A stretch of DNA of 64,000 bases, from contig OZ026600.1 in the NCBI GenBank assembly GCA_964020085.1, positions 4,281,661-4,345,660 on the forward strand. The letters run 5' to 3'. Positions within the stretch are counted from its first letter, which is position 1. Each line of letters starts with the position of its first letter. This DNA is from Micromussa lordhowensis (taxonomy: Eukaryota; Cnidaria; Anthozoa; Scleractinia; Lobophylliidae). The notes under the pieces were generated by a model. The model was not told where the DNA came from. It ran no database searches and worked only from the letters and a program-made list of their open reading frames with translations. The translations under genes and the position numbers were made by a program. Positions 41,301-53,300 of this stretch are shown here, piece by piece.

Positions 41301-44300
41301 GGGCCAACGTTATCGCGCAACCCGAACGAAAGCCATGCAATGTCTCACCATCATCAGCTTTCATCTGCTTGAGATACACTTTAAGACGCGCATCTGCTGC
41401 TGAAGAACTAAATGGAGAATCTTGGACACCATTATTAGAAGTTGTCGGACGAAACAAATATCCCTTTGTTAAATCAACACCTAACTCCCTTGCCACTTCG
41501 ACATATTGCTCAACGCCCTTCACAGGACAGATGACCGACTGAGGATTTCTGCGAACACCAAAGACATTACTGTCACCATCCCGCAAAGTCTTACCCCAGA
41601 TATGATTAAATAAGAACCCATCATCATTTGGAAAACGAAGGATCTCCGGAACTTTTACCTGACCAAGATCTCCTGGGCGGTCCCCACTAAAGAACGCCAA
41701 CTTAAAATAAGCTTGGTCACGTGCGATAATGAAACGGTCAAGTTTCGACGTTGATCTCGCTAGCTCGCCTTCAAGATACTTCGATAACTGAGTCAATTTG
41801 TCCACAAAAAATGGCGTGGCTTGTTTTGGAGTAACACGGGCCTGTAACTGCTCCGCTGTGACAAGACGAAGATAATCTTTAACCAATTTATCAGAGGCTG
41901 GGTTACCAAGACCTAGCCGCTTGTCCTACTCTCCGTCCCGACCAATGGAATGGAAAATCGATCTTAACTTTCCTATGTAAGAGTCCACAGTCTTGTACGA
42001 CAATCTCAAGGGGCAGCCACATGACTGTTTACCACGCTGACCCAAAAATTCACACGTATTGAGGTGTACCTGTGTTTTGCCACGGTTGTCCTTAAAGATC
42101 AGGAAGCGACACAAGTCCCTAGGCGTCACTGTCGCGAGAGTAACAAAACCCGGCAAAGCACCAAGAAAAGCCTCAAGTTCCCTCTGAAGAGAATCCTTCT
42201 GCTTTTTATAACTGGTTGCCTGATCGTAGTGAAGTAACTGTTGCAACCTCACTTCAATTCCATCAAGGTCAACGATAACATCAGAGTGTTCCTTGACAAG
42301 CGTCGTCATAACCTTTCGCTTGTAGCCACAACGTTGACAAAAACGGAAGTCAAAATCATTAGTGTGTCCACAGGTTGGGCATTTAACCGACTGGACAAAC
42401 AGCTTTCCCATGACTGGAAGTTCCTACAAACCGGAAAAGAAGAACTCTATCATACACCACAAACCAGTAGCACAACAGATCAAAATGTATGCCAAGACAC
42501 ACCTAAAAACACACTGCAAAAACCCAGAGATCCCCAGGAATGCCCTTGTGAGGCAGCCACCCCTTTTTGGACGGGACCAAGAGCGCGTTGCCATCGCCAC
42601 GAACAGCCAGACATCTACTCTTTACAGCTTTATTCATAAGGAGAGGCCACCAGTACTTCTTGGCCTTGGCCTTCTTGGCCTTCCCTACCACCAAACTCCT
42701 TTTGAACAATCTGCCATAAACCATCCGACAATTTACTATCTGAGTGGGACAGGCGCCTTGATGGAGCATCAGCAGGATTCTGACCAGTCGGAATGTAAGA
42801 CATGTGCAGAGATAAGCTAAGCTTCGACGTTGTGAAGAAAAGCCGTTTCAACGCCTTATTAAGTTCCAAGCTTCTACCACCCTGGTTGCTCCAAGCCTCA
42901 ACAACGGCCTTATTGTCAACAAAAGCATCAACCCTAGCATTGAACAGTTTGTCTTTAAAAGCCATTAACGCCATGTCGACCGCAGTAGCTTCCTTCGCGG
43001 CGATCCCCCATTTGCACTGCTCTTCCGTCCAATAATCTGAGATTTCCTCACGATGAGGGGTTAACAAAATAGCACCCCAGCCTGATGCAGAAGCATCAGT
43101 CGCAACGGACACACGAATATGACGCTCATCCCGCCATGTTACCGGATCATCCCAACCTTCCAAAAACAGCCAATGGGAAATCTCCTCACGCAGATCCCCC
43201 TTGATGGGTACTAGCCTGTGGGGAGTACGTTGGCCACCGGCAATAGCAGCATTCATCTGCTTCGTAAACAACAGGGCTGCAGGTACTGCTAGACTAAAAG
43301 AGACGCATTTCCCAACCAGGCGTTGCAAGGTTTTCACCGTAACCTTAGAGGCATGGAGTATTTCACGGACAAGTTGCAAGAATTTCTCCTTCTTTTCCGG
43401 CTTTAAGCAGAACACCTCCCTAGAAGAATCCGCTAAAAAACCAAGGTAGGGAACCACTTTACTTGGGAACAATATTGACTTTTGCAAACCAAGGAAATAG
43501 CCCAAGCGGACAAGATGGTAAGCAACAAGAAATATAGCCGACCTAGCCGCCGCAAGATGACGATCATCAACAGTGTTAATAGTCGCGTATTCCCCCTTAT
43601 CAAGTGCCACCTGCAGTTCGCCATTGTGTCGATCATCGATGTAAAGCAAACAAGGGATTCCTATAGCTCTAAGGAAATTACAAGCCAACAAGCCAGTAGT
43701 ATGATATACAAACGAGGAGATCTTCCACCCAAAAGGAAGGGTATTATACGTGAAATACCACCCTCCCCATTGGATCCCAAAATACGTGCGGCTGTCTTCA
43801 GAAAGAAGAATATGGTCATAGCCAGACTTATCGTCTAGGACCGTTTGGTAGGTATCCTTGCCCACGTAACGTGGTAAATCGATCAACCTGTCTAAAGAGA
43901 AAGGCATATCACGCATCCACAAATTAAGATAGCGCGCATCGTGACATAACCTTGGCTTTGTTGGCTCAACTGTAAGGGGAAGAACAATAAATGGAGGGTC
44001 AACCACACCCACTCTCCCCAACAGCGAGACAGCTCCAGATCTCAAGCGCGCAACTAATGTTTCCTCCACAAATGACACAAAAGGCTTGCAAGAGACATTG
44101 TTCTTAAACACCACCATCGGAGGCTCGTCTGAATCGAACAATTCTCCTTTAAAACTTCCTTTAAAATGCTTGAAAAACGGCTTAACCGAGACCTTGTCTC
44201 TTATCCACCCAAGAATCTGTGCCTGTTGGGGTGACGAGCTATCTCGCGCAATGTACTGCCAATACTCGAAATGGTTATGCAATTCTCCAGCTCGAAAACA

Positions 44301-47300
44301 ATGTGGGTCACGGAACAATAACTCCGAAATATCACCAATTAACTCTCTATTCTCTGTAATGTAACACGGTCACAGGCTGTCACCTCTCCACTGACCTCGA
44401 CGGGGTTACCGAAACAATCGACCCAGGACATTGGAAGTTCAATTTCTTTGCCTTGTAACTCCTGAAGTCGAAGGTCAAAGGAGTCAGATTTTTCCCAACA
44501 CCACAAATTTCCCTAGGAAAAAAGGAGTAGGGAAGACACCTTTAAACACTGTATCGCCGAAAAAATCTAAGACCATATCAAAATCATCCCCGTCAAAGTC
44601 AGCAGAGAAATAACAGCTAAGACCAGCGAGGCTGGGAGGCCCTTGTCTCAAGGATACCCCTTTTTCAAAGTCGTTATAACTATGTTGACAAAATAGACAG
44701 AATAAAATATGCACTAGATTGATTCAATACACACACAAGTTTGTTTATTATCGCAAGGAATAACAAACAGCCTTGTCCAGGCGACCTTCAACCTATAACA
44801 CCGGTGTGAACTAACGAGATCTAAACACAGGCTACTTGTCTGATTTGAGATCCGCTTTCCTCTGCTTGGACTTCAAATCAGGACAATCAGCCTTGATATG
44901 ACCTCGCCTATGACAAAAATAACATCGCAAAGAAAATAGACGAGACGGACGTGCCACACCAGCACCCCTGTTGTCGTTCGCTAGAGACTTCTTGCGATTT
45001 GACTTCTTTTCTACTTTAGAAACGATATCCAGGACCCTCTCGTGGTCCTCGTCTCCCAATAGGCGCATAACAAGGTCGTTGAAGTGATCTTTGGACAACT
45101 CCACCTTTTCCCTCGCCGACTGATGAACGAGCCGATAGTAGTTCTTCCTGTCATGATTACGGTCAGCGGCCTTGTTATACAGAGTCTCCAACATCTCAAG
45201 CACCTCATACTTGTTAAACTCTGTCAACGGGCAAAGGAACAAAGAGACTCTTACTCACCGCCCACCTCAATGTGCGATGATTCATTATCACAACTCATAA
45301 CAAACATCCAAAGGCCACACCAGCCGAAGGAAAAGCAAAACACAAATGACACCGTGCTGTCACCATTCATAACCATCCCACAACCGCAGAAACACTGAAG
45401 GAAATACAAATAAGCGAATTCACGGCGTCTCTCTAGCCAAACACTAAATATCACCGCCGAACAAAACGGCCACGTCGCTTGTGCAACAAGCGAGTCCACA
45501 GCGTTCCTCTAGCTAAAAGCTAAACGCCCAACGCTGGTCCGTCAACCAACCACCGCCGAACAAGTCGGCCACCTCGCTCGTACGGTTTTGTAACCATCCA
45601 ACGACCACAAAGGCCGAAGAAAATACAAACAAGCGAGTCCACGGCGTTCCTCTAGCCAAGAGCCAGACGCCGACCGGCAACTAACCACCGCCGAACAAAT
45701 CGGCCACCTCGCTCATACGGATTTGTAACCATCCAACGACCACAAAAGCCGAAAGAAATACAAAATAAGCGAATCCACGGCGTTCCTCCAGCCATAAGCC
45801 AAGTCGTTAACTAGCCACACGGAATAGCCCGATAATCTTCCGAAAAGATTTCGATAACAGGCCGCGGTCGGACCAAAAACTCTCCGTCATTCTCTCCACC
45901 ATGCTGTGTGAAGAACCTGAAAGATACGACAGACAAGAGAAATATGCCACGAAGAATTCATAACAACTAAAAGAGAACTACCTCCAGTTCCTGAGGCTGA
46001 GCAACATTAACATTCTGGTTGCCATCCGGTGGATTCGCAACCGGCGGGTTCACAACTAGCGGGTTAACGACCGGTGGATTCACGACTGGCTCTACAGGAT
46101 CGACAAGTAACTGAACATTCGGCTCCGGAGGTTGATCCTCAGCCATCAGGAAATCGTCCAGAAAATCGCGTGGGTCGTATCTTCCAAAAGAAAAGAGACC
46201 ACCTCTTCGCGGCTCCGCTGAAAAACTGAGCAAGAATGGTTTATTTTCGCGCCAAACCAGAATTTATTATCAGTAATTACGTAATCGCACGTGAGACCGC
46301 TAGACCAGCCATGAAAGAACCCATTATTGAATTATTTTAACTTCGCATATCATTATGAGTGTTGTGAATAGTCATCATATGACTCACCGTCTGCCAAAGG
46401 TGCAGATGCATTTGTCATTGATGCTGATCTTTATAATGAAAAAAACCTTTGTAAATTTAGCTTCGGGTTGATAATCTTGATATCTACTGACGAGGAACAG
46501 TTTTACGTTCAGTTTTAGGTCATTTTCCCCAACATAGTCATCATATGACTCACTGCCAAAGATGCAGATGCATTTGTCATTAATGCTGATATCTTTATAA
46601 TGAAAAAACCTTAGTTATTAATCCAGCTTGGTTAATCAGTTTTACTTTATTTTCCCCAACATAGCCACACACACCACCAAAAATGAGGATGCATTTGCCA
46701 TTGATGCTGATCTTTATAAAGAAAAAAAATAAATCTTAATTCAGCTTGCGGTTGATAATCTTGATGTCAATTGGTGAGAAACAGTTTTACATTCAGTTTT
46801 ACGCTAGGCTCCCCAACTTAGTCATCATTTGACGTGACCGCCAAGATGCGTTTGTCAATGAGGCTGATCTTTACATCTTTTTGAAAAAAAAATTGGTAAA
46901 CTTAGCTTCGGGTTTGACGTTCAGTTTTGCGTTTTACGCGCTGCCACAGATGCAGATGCATTTTTCATTGAAGCTGATCTTTATAATGAAAAAAAAGAAC
47001 CCTTTGTAATTCAGCTTTGGGTTGATAATCTTAGTACCATCTGGTGTTAAACATTCGGAAAGAGTCATCATTTTACACACTGCTAAAGATGAGAATGCAT
47101 TTGTATTTGTCATTAATGCTGATCTTTAGAATAAAGAAAAACCTTTGTTAACAACTGATGAGCAGCTTGAGGTCGATTTTACGTTCAGTATTGCTCCTGA
47201 TTACTTTAGTTTCCCCAACAAAGCCACCATCTTACCCACCGCCATAAGTGCAGATGCATTCGCTTTTGTCATTGAGGCTTATCTTTATAATGATTTATAT

Positions 47301-50300
47301 TATTTATGTATTCTTTAATTCAGCTTGAAGTTAATACCTTGGGCAGCAGCTGATGAGCAACAGTTTTAATTTCAAGCTCTTACGGGGATTAACCCACTGC
47401 TGTTTGCTTAGTAAGCAAAAGTGCCGCACACCTCACGGAAAAGGTCTAACACCAGATGGTGTAATCATAGCATAAACTCCATAGAAGCGATTGCATTTAA
47501 CTTTTTCAGCTTGAATCACCCGGGGCGACAACTTCGGTAGTAAGTGATGAGAGACGGTTGAAAAGTTCAAGCACTCCCATCCAATGTGGTAAATAAACCT
47601 TGTCAGTGATGAAAAAGGTTCGCAATTGCATTAACCCTAAGTGTTTCTTGGGGAAAATTGCTCTGGTAAAGACCGTTAATCGGCTAAAGTATATCTTCCT
47701 CCTGCGTCATCAAACTCTGCTGTTTAATGCAGCCTTCTCCAAGAATGCGGAGGTGATGATCTCCATAAAATCAAAGAGCTCTGTGAGCCAAGTCGTGAAT
47801 GTGGTATAATATTATAGTAGTTGAAATAGGTGGTGTTATAGGCGAAAATTTAGTTTCATTAGTTAGCTCAAAAACTGTCTACGTGAGAGTAAAATCTGTA
47901 AAAACTGCCGAAGGTGCATTAAAAGTTGTAAAAGAAAGTATAGGGATAGGGTTTTTATAATGTTTAAATTGTTGTAACATATTTGTATTTGTAGGAAATA
48001 TAATGGTTTATCTGTTGGTAAAAACTATTGCAGTCGAACCCCTATTAAGTGGCCATCCATTAAGTGGCCATCTCCTATTAGGCGGCCAGGTATCAAAGTC
48101 CTGAAAGTATTGTCAGTAAATTGCTGCCAAAATTATTTAGCGGCCACCTCTACTAAGCGGCCGCTTGCGTCAAACTGCAGTAAAGTTGATTAAATTAAAG
48201 TATTTATCAGGTTTTTTTCTGCCTCCAGGGCAAGAAAAACTTGAGAGTTTTCGAGCCCTGGGTATGTTGGAATGCAATAAACCCGTCTGACGTGTTTGCA
48301 GTCTACTTAGTGTTGAATACTCTGCTTGCTATTTCATGAATTACGCGCTGATTATCTTGGTTTTTAAAACCCTTGACTTTAATCAGTGTTTTCAATCGTC
48401 GAAGCCTCGAAGCTCGTGTTCGACGCCTTGAACATTAATCTTGCCTTAGTTAGCCTAACTACAAATCATTTTGAAGTGACGCAAGTAAAATTAAACATAT
48501 TTTTTTTCATTTGTGAATGAAAAGTAGTTTCAGTCGAGTGAAAACGTCCTTGTTTGAATGAAATGAAACTTTTTCCTTCAGCATCCAGGAACACTGTTTT
48601 TTGATGACTTACTTCTCAATAATCAATTGTACATTTTATTTCGGCGGCGCCCAAGCGTATTTCTACCAGAAAACTTGCTTGTTTTGCTGAAGAGACTAGC
48701 CACAGTAATTTAGCTGGGCTCACAACTTTTTGTCAACCAGCCTCTCCTCTCCCCCTATAAAAGAAAAACCATGAATTTTAATTGCATTTTAACAGTCAAA
48801 ATGTTTTGTTTATAGAAATTCAGGGGGAATTTCGACAGTGATGGAGTTACACATCACAACGTTCCACTTCCTGTAATTACGTCAAGGGTAATGTTACTGC
48901 CGCTGGACTGGAACAATAATGCTGGCTTACGAATGGAACTTTATGGATGTGCGCCTGGTAACTATTGCCGCGCTTTGCAATTTCTTTTTTTTGTTCTCTT
49001 TAACTATCTACTACTTTCATGCCAGCTAGTTAATTAAGTTAAATTATTTCAAAAATAATTAAAACTACAATTTTTCCTAATAAAAATGTTAGTGTAATAG
49101 ATTACCAAAATTGCTGAATCAAAGCAGTGTAATAAATTACTTAATTGAAAACCTTTTAAAAAACTAAGCCATAAAAGAATTGTATCCCTCTGCCATTTTT
49201 TTTTAAAAACTATAGTTTCTGTTCACCGTACAGTGTATTGTTCAAATGTATAGGAAGAACAAAAACGAAAAAAAAAGTGTTAGCCACGGTAGAGGCGTGA
49301 CACTTATAGCAACGTTAATTCAAAAGAAAATAAAAATAAAAACGGATAACGTAGAAATATGTCACCTATCCATACAAATTTACAGGTTATTTCTTTTTGG
49401 CGAGGCTCAAAATAGCTGATCCCGGTGCATTTTTCACTCTTGCGTTTGCGGATGAATCAAGCAACGATTATCAAACCTGGTCAGCTGACATTACAGCCGA
49501 GGTAAATGGATTTTGCTTTTGGGTCTATTTGTTGTAGCATTGTACCAGGCTCTCTCTGCAGATGTTATTCCATTGCATACTACTCAGCTCATTCATCTGA
49601 ATGGAGGCGCGGTGGCCTCACGGTTAGTGCGCTCGACTCCGGAGCGAGCGCTCCGGGTTCGATCCCTGGCCGGGGGCATTGTGTTGTGTTCTTGAGCAAG
49701 ACACTTTACTCTCACAGTACCTCTCTCCACCCAGGTGTATAAATGGGTACCGGTGACTTGAATTAGACTTGAATACCGACTTCTGGAACTGGCAAAACTG
49801 CGAAAAGCATTTGGAATGCCAAGATTTGCAACGATCATGATAATGATGTAACCTTGCAAAAGGGGTTGTTGTACTTTTTTTTCGCTTGTGATGCTGTTTA
49901 GTTTATTTGTTTCTTGCAAAGTCAGTCGATACTATCAGTAAAAATGACCATTAAATTTGACCTTCCCTTATTAGATTCAACACCTCATCGGAAATGTTCC
50001 AGGGTTCCTTCGCGTGAAATTGCGACGTTTTCGGTAAGTAAACCTAGTTTTGAACCGAGTTGTGCATCCGGAAACTCGTGCCTTGGAGAGGCAATGTCGA
50101 CATTGATTTTAATCGAAAAAGTAGGCCTGTGATAACTTGAAGTTGCATTATTGAAAGTGGTGGCCTCATGGTTAAAGCGCTCGACTCCGGAGCGAGCGCT
50201 CCGGGCTCGAGCCCTGGCCTGGGACATTGTGTTGTGTTCTTGGGCAAGACACTTTACTCTCACGGTGCCTCTCTCCACTCAGGTGTATAAATGGGTACCG

Positions 50301-53300
50301 GCGAACTTAATGCTGGGGGTAACCCTGCGATGGACCAGGGGGGAGTAGAAATATTCCGAGTCGCTTCAGGCTACGGAAACCGGGATAAGCTCCGGCCTGA
50401 TTTCTATTTTACCTGTATACAGTACAGAATTTCTAAGGAAAAATACTTGGTTAAAGTTCTTTTACTGAAAAAGATCTCTTTAGCATTTTTTGTTTGGTTA
50501 CAAAGTGTCTTCCGCCCACAGAAGCTTTGTACTGGTCTCTTAACCCCTGGAAGTTCAGAACCGAAAATTACATTCCATCAGTTCCTTCTCCCGGGAACGG
50601 AAGGCAGATTTCTTTTTCCTCGTGCCTTTGTAAGATGGTCTGTCCTTGAATACAAGTAATAAGATCAGCTTTTTAAGTATTGATGATTTGCTGTTTGTTA
50701 TATCAGATTGGGTAGTGATTCAGTCAGAGCATTAGTGTTAGCTGAGGTGGAGATACATTGCATTAAGGAGGCCGCTCGCTTTGTTGCTGGTAAACTGGAG
50801 AATTCTGTAGTTCCGACGGACAGCATATTCCACACAGATGTGAACATCTTCTTTCCAGGCAAGTTAAGTAAAGCACTTGTTTGCTTTAAATTAACTAAAA
50901 TAAGCTGTGAAGTTTTGAAATGCAGCGCAAAGGGCTATTGCAATTCATCGAAGATGGATTTTTCGATCAATTAACATAAATCCCCTTATTGGCCTTAATA
51001 AATAAATATAATCTCTATTTACTCTCAGCAGTGTTATAGCACAAGTGCTAGTGGGGCCGAGCAAACAACTGGAAGAAATAATTCAAATTGAACATAACAC
51101 TTTTAAGAATCCCAACTGGCCGGAGGCAGACCAGTTGGCTATTTATAAGCGCAACCGAGGATTTGAACTCGGGGCTACCGTGAAACAAATCCAAGTGGTG
51201 GCCAGAGCGGGACTCGAACCCGGGACCGCGCTGACCACTCGGCCAGGTTGCTTCCTCGTGCATCTATTACGACGAAACGCAGGGTATTTTGGGATAACAA
51301 TCTTTGTAATTAAAATAGTTTTATTTGGATATTTAGTGACTGCTTTTCCATTCATGAAAAAATAGTTTTCATCATTTCCGCTGGCTTTCGGTAGGTCGGG
51401 ATATTGGAAAGTGTGGCGTTATTACAAGTAACAGTTCGTTTTATTCTCTTCAGGAAATTCCAGTTGTTTTTTCCCCGATGTTGATATCCTCCTGAATGGA
51501 ACTAAAGCGTCAGCGAAGGAAGTCTTCACAATATCACAGTTAAGGCTCCGTCCGGCCATAACCTTCTGCGATACACAGCCTATGTCGATCCAGAAGTCAC
51601 TATGGGAGAAATCCATAATTTTGGGAGATTCTTCATTGCTATTTCAAAAACTCGGAAAGGGAATGGAGCAGGTATTCAACCCTCGTATTAACCGCACGGA
51701 TTATTACCCTTTCTATTTATATCTGAGGTTTACTGCTCATGTCAAGGAACTACAGGGAAAAACGCTAGAGAGCTTTATTCTCCTGAAAGTTGATCAACCA
51801 GGGCTGGTGGCGAAGATAGAGGGCCCAGCGAAAGCTGCTAGGGGAATCGGCGAGATTTCTTTAGACGCTTCCAAGTCACATGATCCTGACCGTTTCGCTG
51901 AAGGAGAGTTGAGCTTCACTTGGTTCTGCAAGAGTAAGAAAGATGAAGTGTTTTCTAAAGGAACGTGCCCATACGCAAGGACAGATTCAGACCGGAAAAT
52001 TTTCCTCGTTAATGTTAACAGACTGAGGTCAAATCATCTCTATGAGTTTAAACTCGTTGTGTCGAAAGGAACGCGGAAAAGGAAGGCAATTCACGCCTTG
52101 ACGGTCCTTCCGTCCGTAAACTTCACTTTCAGGTGAGAATGATGCAGCGATTTATTATAATTCGCCGATAAAAAGTTTTGATTTGATTTTCCCATACTCA
52201 TATAGGAAAGAAAAGCAAACCTTTGAATTGATTTTCCCATGGTTATCATGGCTAACGGTATTGCTCGTGGGCGCGTACGCACGACGACGACGACGGCGGC
52301 CACGGAGTTGCGCAACACGGCGGCCATACTCCAGATGTCAGAGACATGCAGCCTTGGTTTAAAGCGCACTTCTTTGATATTGGACAGCCATGTAATGGTC
52401 AATTGACACCTGTCAAAACAAGATATCCGCTGACGTGTATCCGTATCACGTGTTTTTTGAAATTTGCCCGCTGGCTAAGTGCTCTTTTTGGATTGGATTG
52501 CGGGCTAATGTCAGGTTAACTTGTTGTAATCAGGACCGGGTTGTTCGGAAGCCGGTTAACGCTAACGCAGGAGCTCATGAAGTTAACTGAAGTTTTAAAT
52601 TTTTTTGTATAAAATGTTTTTCACTGGGTTTGTTTTGTGTAGGTTGGGATTATTCAAACTCAAAACAGGAGGTCAAATAATATAAACAGAAAACCTCACT
52701 GCAAAGTTACAAAACTCAAATCAAATTCTCCCCTATCCTTGGTTAGCTTAATCGGGCTTTGATCAAGCCGGCCCAGAATGTAATTCAAGACACGATTTCC
52801 TCTTTGCCTTCTTTCATTTTCTTTCAGCCAAAATAATCGCCTGCATTTGGTCTATTGACGCAGCGCAAAGACAAAGAGAGCAATTTCAATTCTGAGCTTT
52901 CTTCATATACAATGCATAAAGTAATTATTGTTACTTTTTTACCCAAGGTGTCGTGCAAATTGTGGAAAGAAAGTGCTTCAGTCCAAAACAATGAGGATCG
53001 AGCCCAAATGTGAAGGCAAACTGTGCGATCGTATCATCAGAACGAAATGGAGCATTCACACACTCAACTCTACCATGAACAGCCGTTGGGGGAGAAAAGA
53101 AAGCACCTTCGTTGTAAAAGATTTCTCTTCGCATGTTTACCCTTCAAAAACAAGGGATCCTCATTACAAAATAAAGGCCGTCATTGCAATTCGTGTAGAA
53201 AATGAAGTCATTAAAGAGGAATACGACAAGGAAATTACTTTGAATTCCCCACCATACATCGCTGATCGCAACAGTGGATGTTTTGTGATGCCAAACGAAG

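Larger units (their letters stand above)
40411..46372 (-). mobile_element. Ngaro/PAT-type tyrosine-recombinase (DIRS-order) retrotransposon, about 5.96 kb
   Basis: Split direct repeats are visible. A1 is 46199-46372 and A2 is 40568-40741, 174 bp each with one mismatch. B1 is 40738-40809 and B2 is 40412-40483, 72 bp each. Read on the minus strand the order is A1, ORFs, B1-A2-B2, the defining layout of Ngaro and PAT elements. ORFs in order: proline/valine-rich N-terminal gag piece, zinc-knuckle gag piece, RT-RNase H, and tyrosine recombinase. There is no target-site duplication. Both edges share ATAGT with the B1/A2 junction and with the uninterrupted host repeat. Confidence 0.9.

Noticed and set aside
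42241..43838. Several plus-strand frames of 80-150 codons
   Set aside because: They are antisense shadows of the minus-strand reverse transcriptase and recombinase.
47600..47809. 69-codon frame in gene 2 intron 2
   Set aside because: Composition and lack of splice context fit chance.
49603..49680. Functional tRNA gene
   Set aside because: A and B boxes are present but the arms do not fold as a clean cloverleaf by eye, and two more copies with the same non-tRNA body show it is a SINE.
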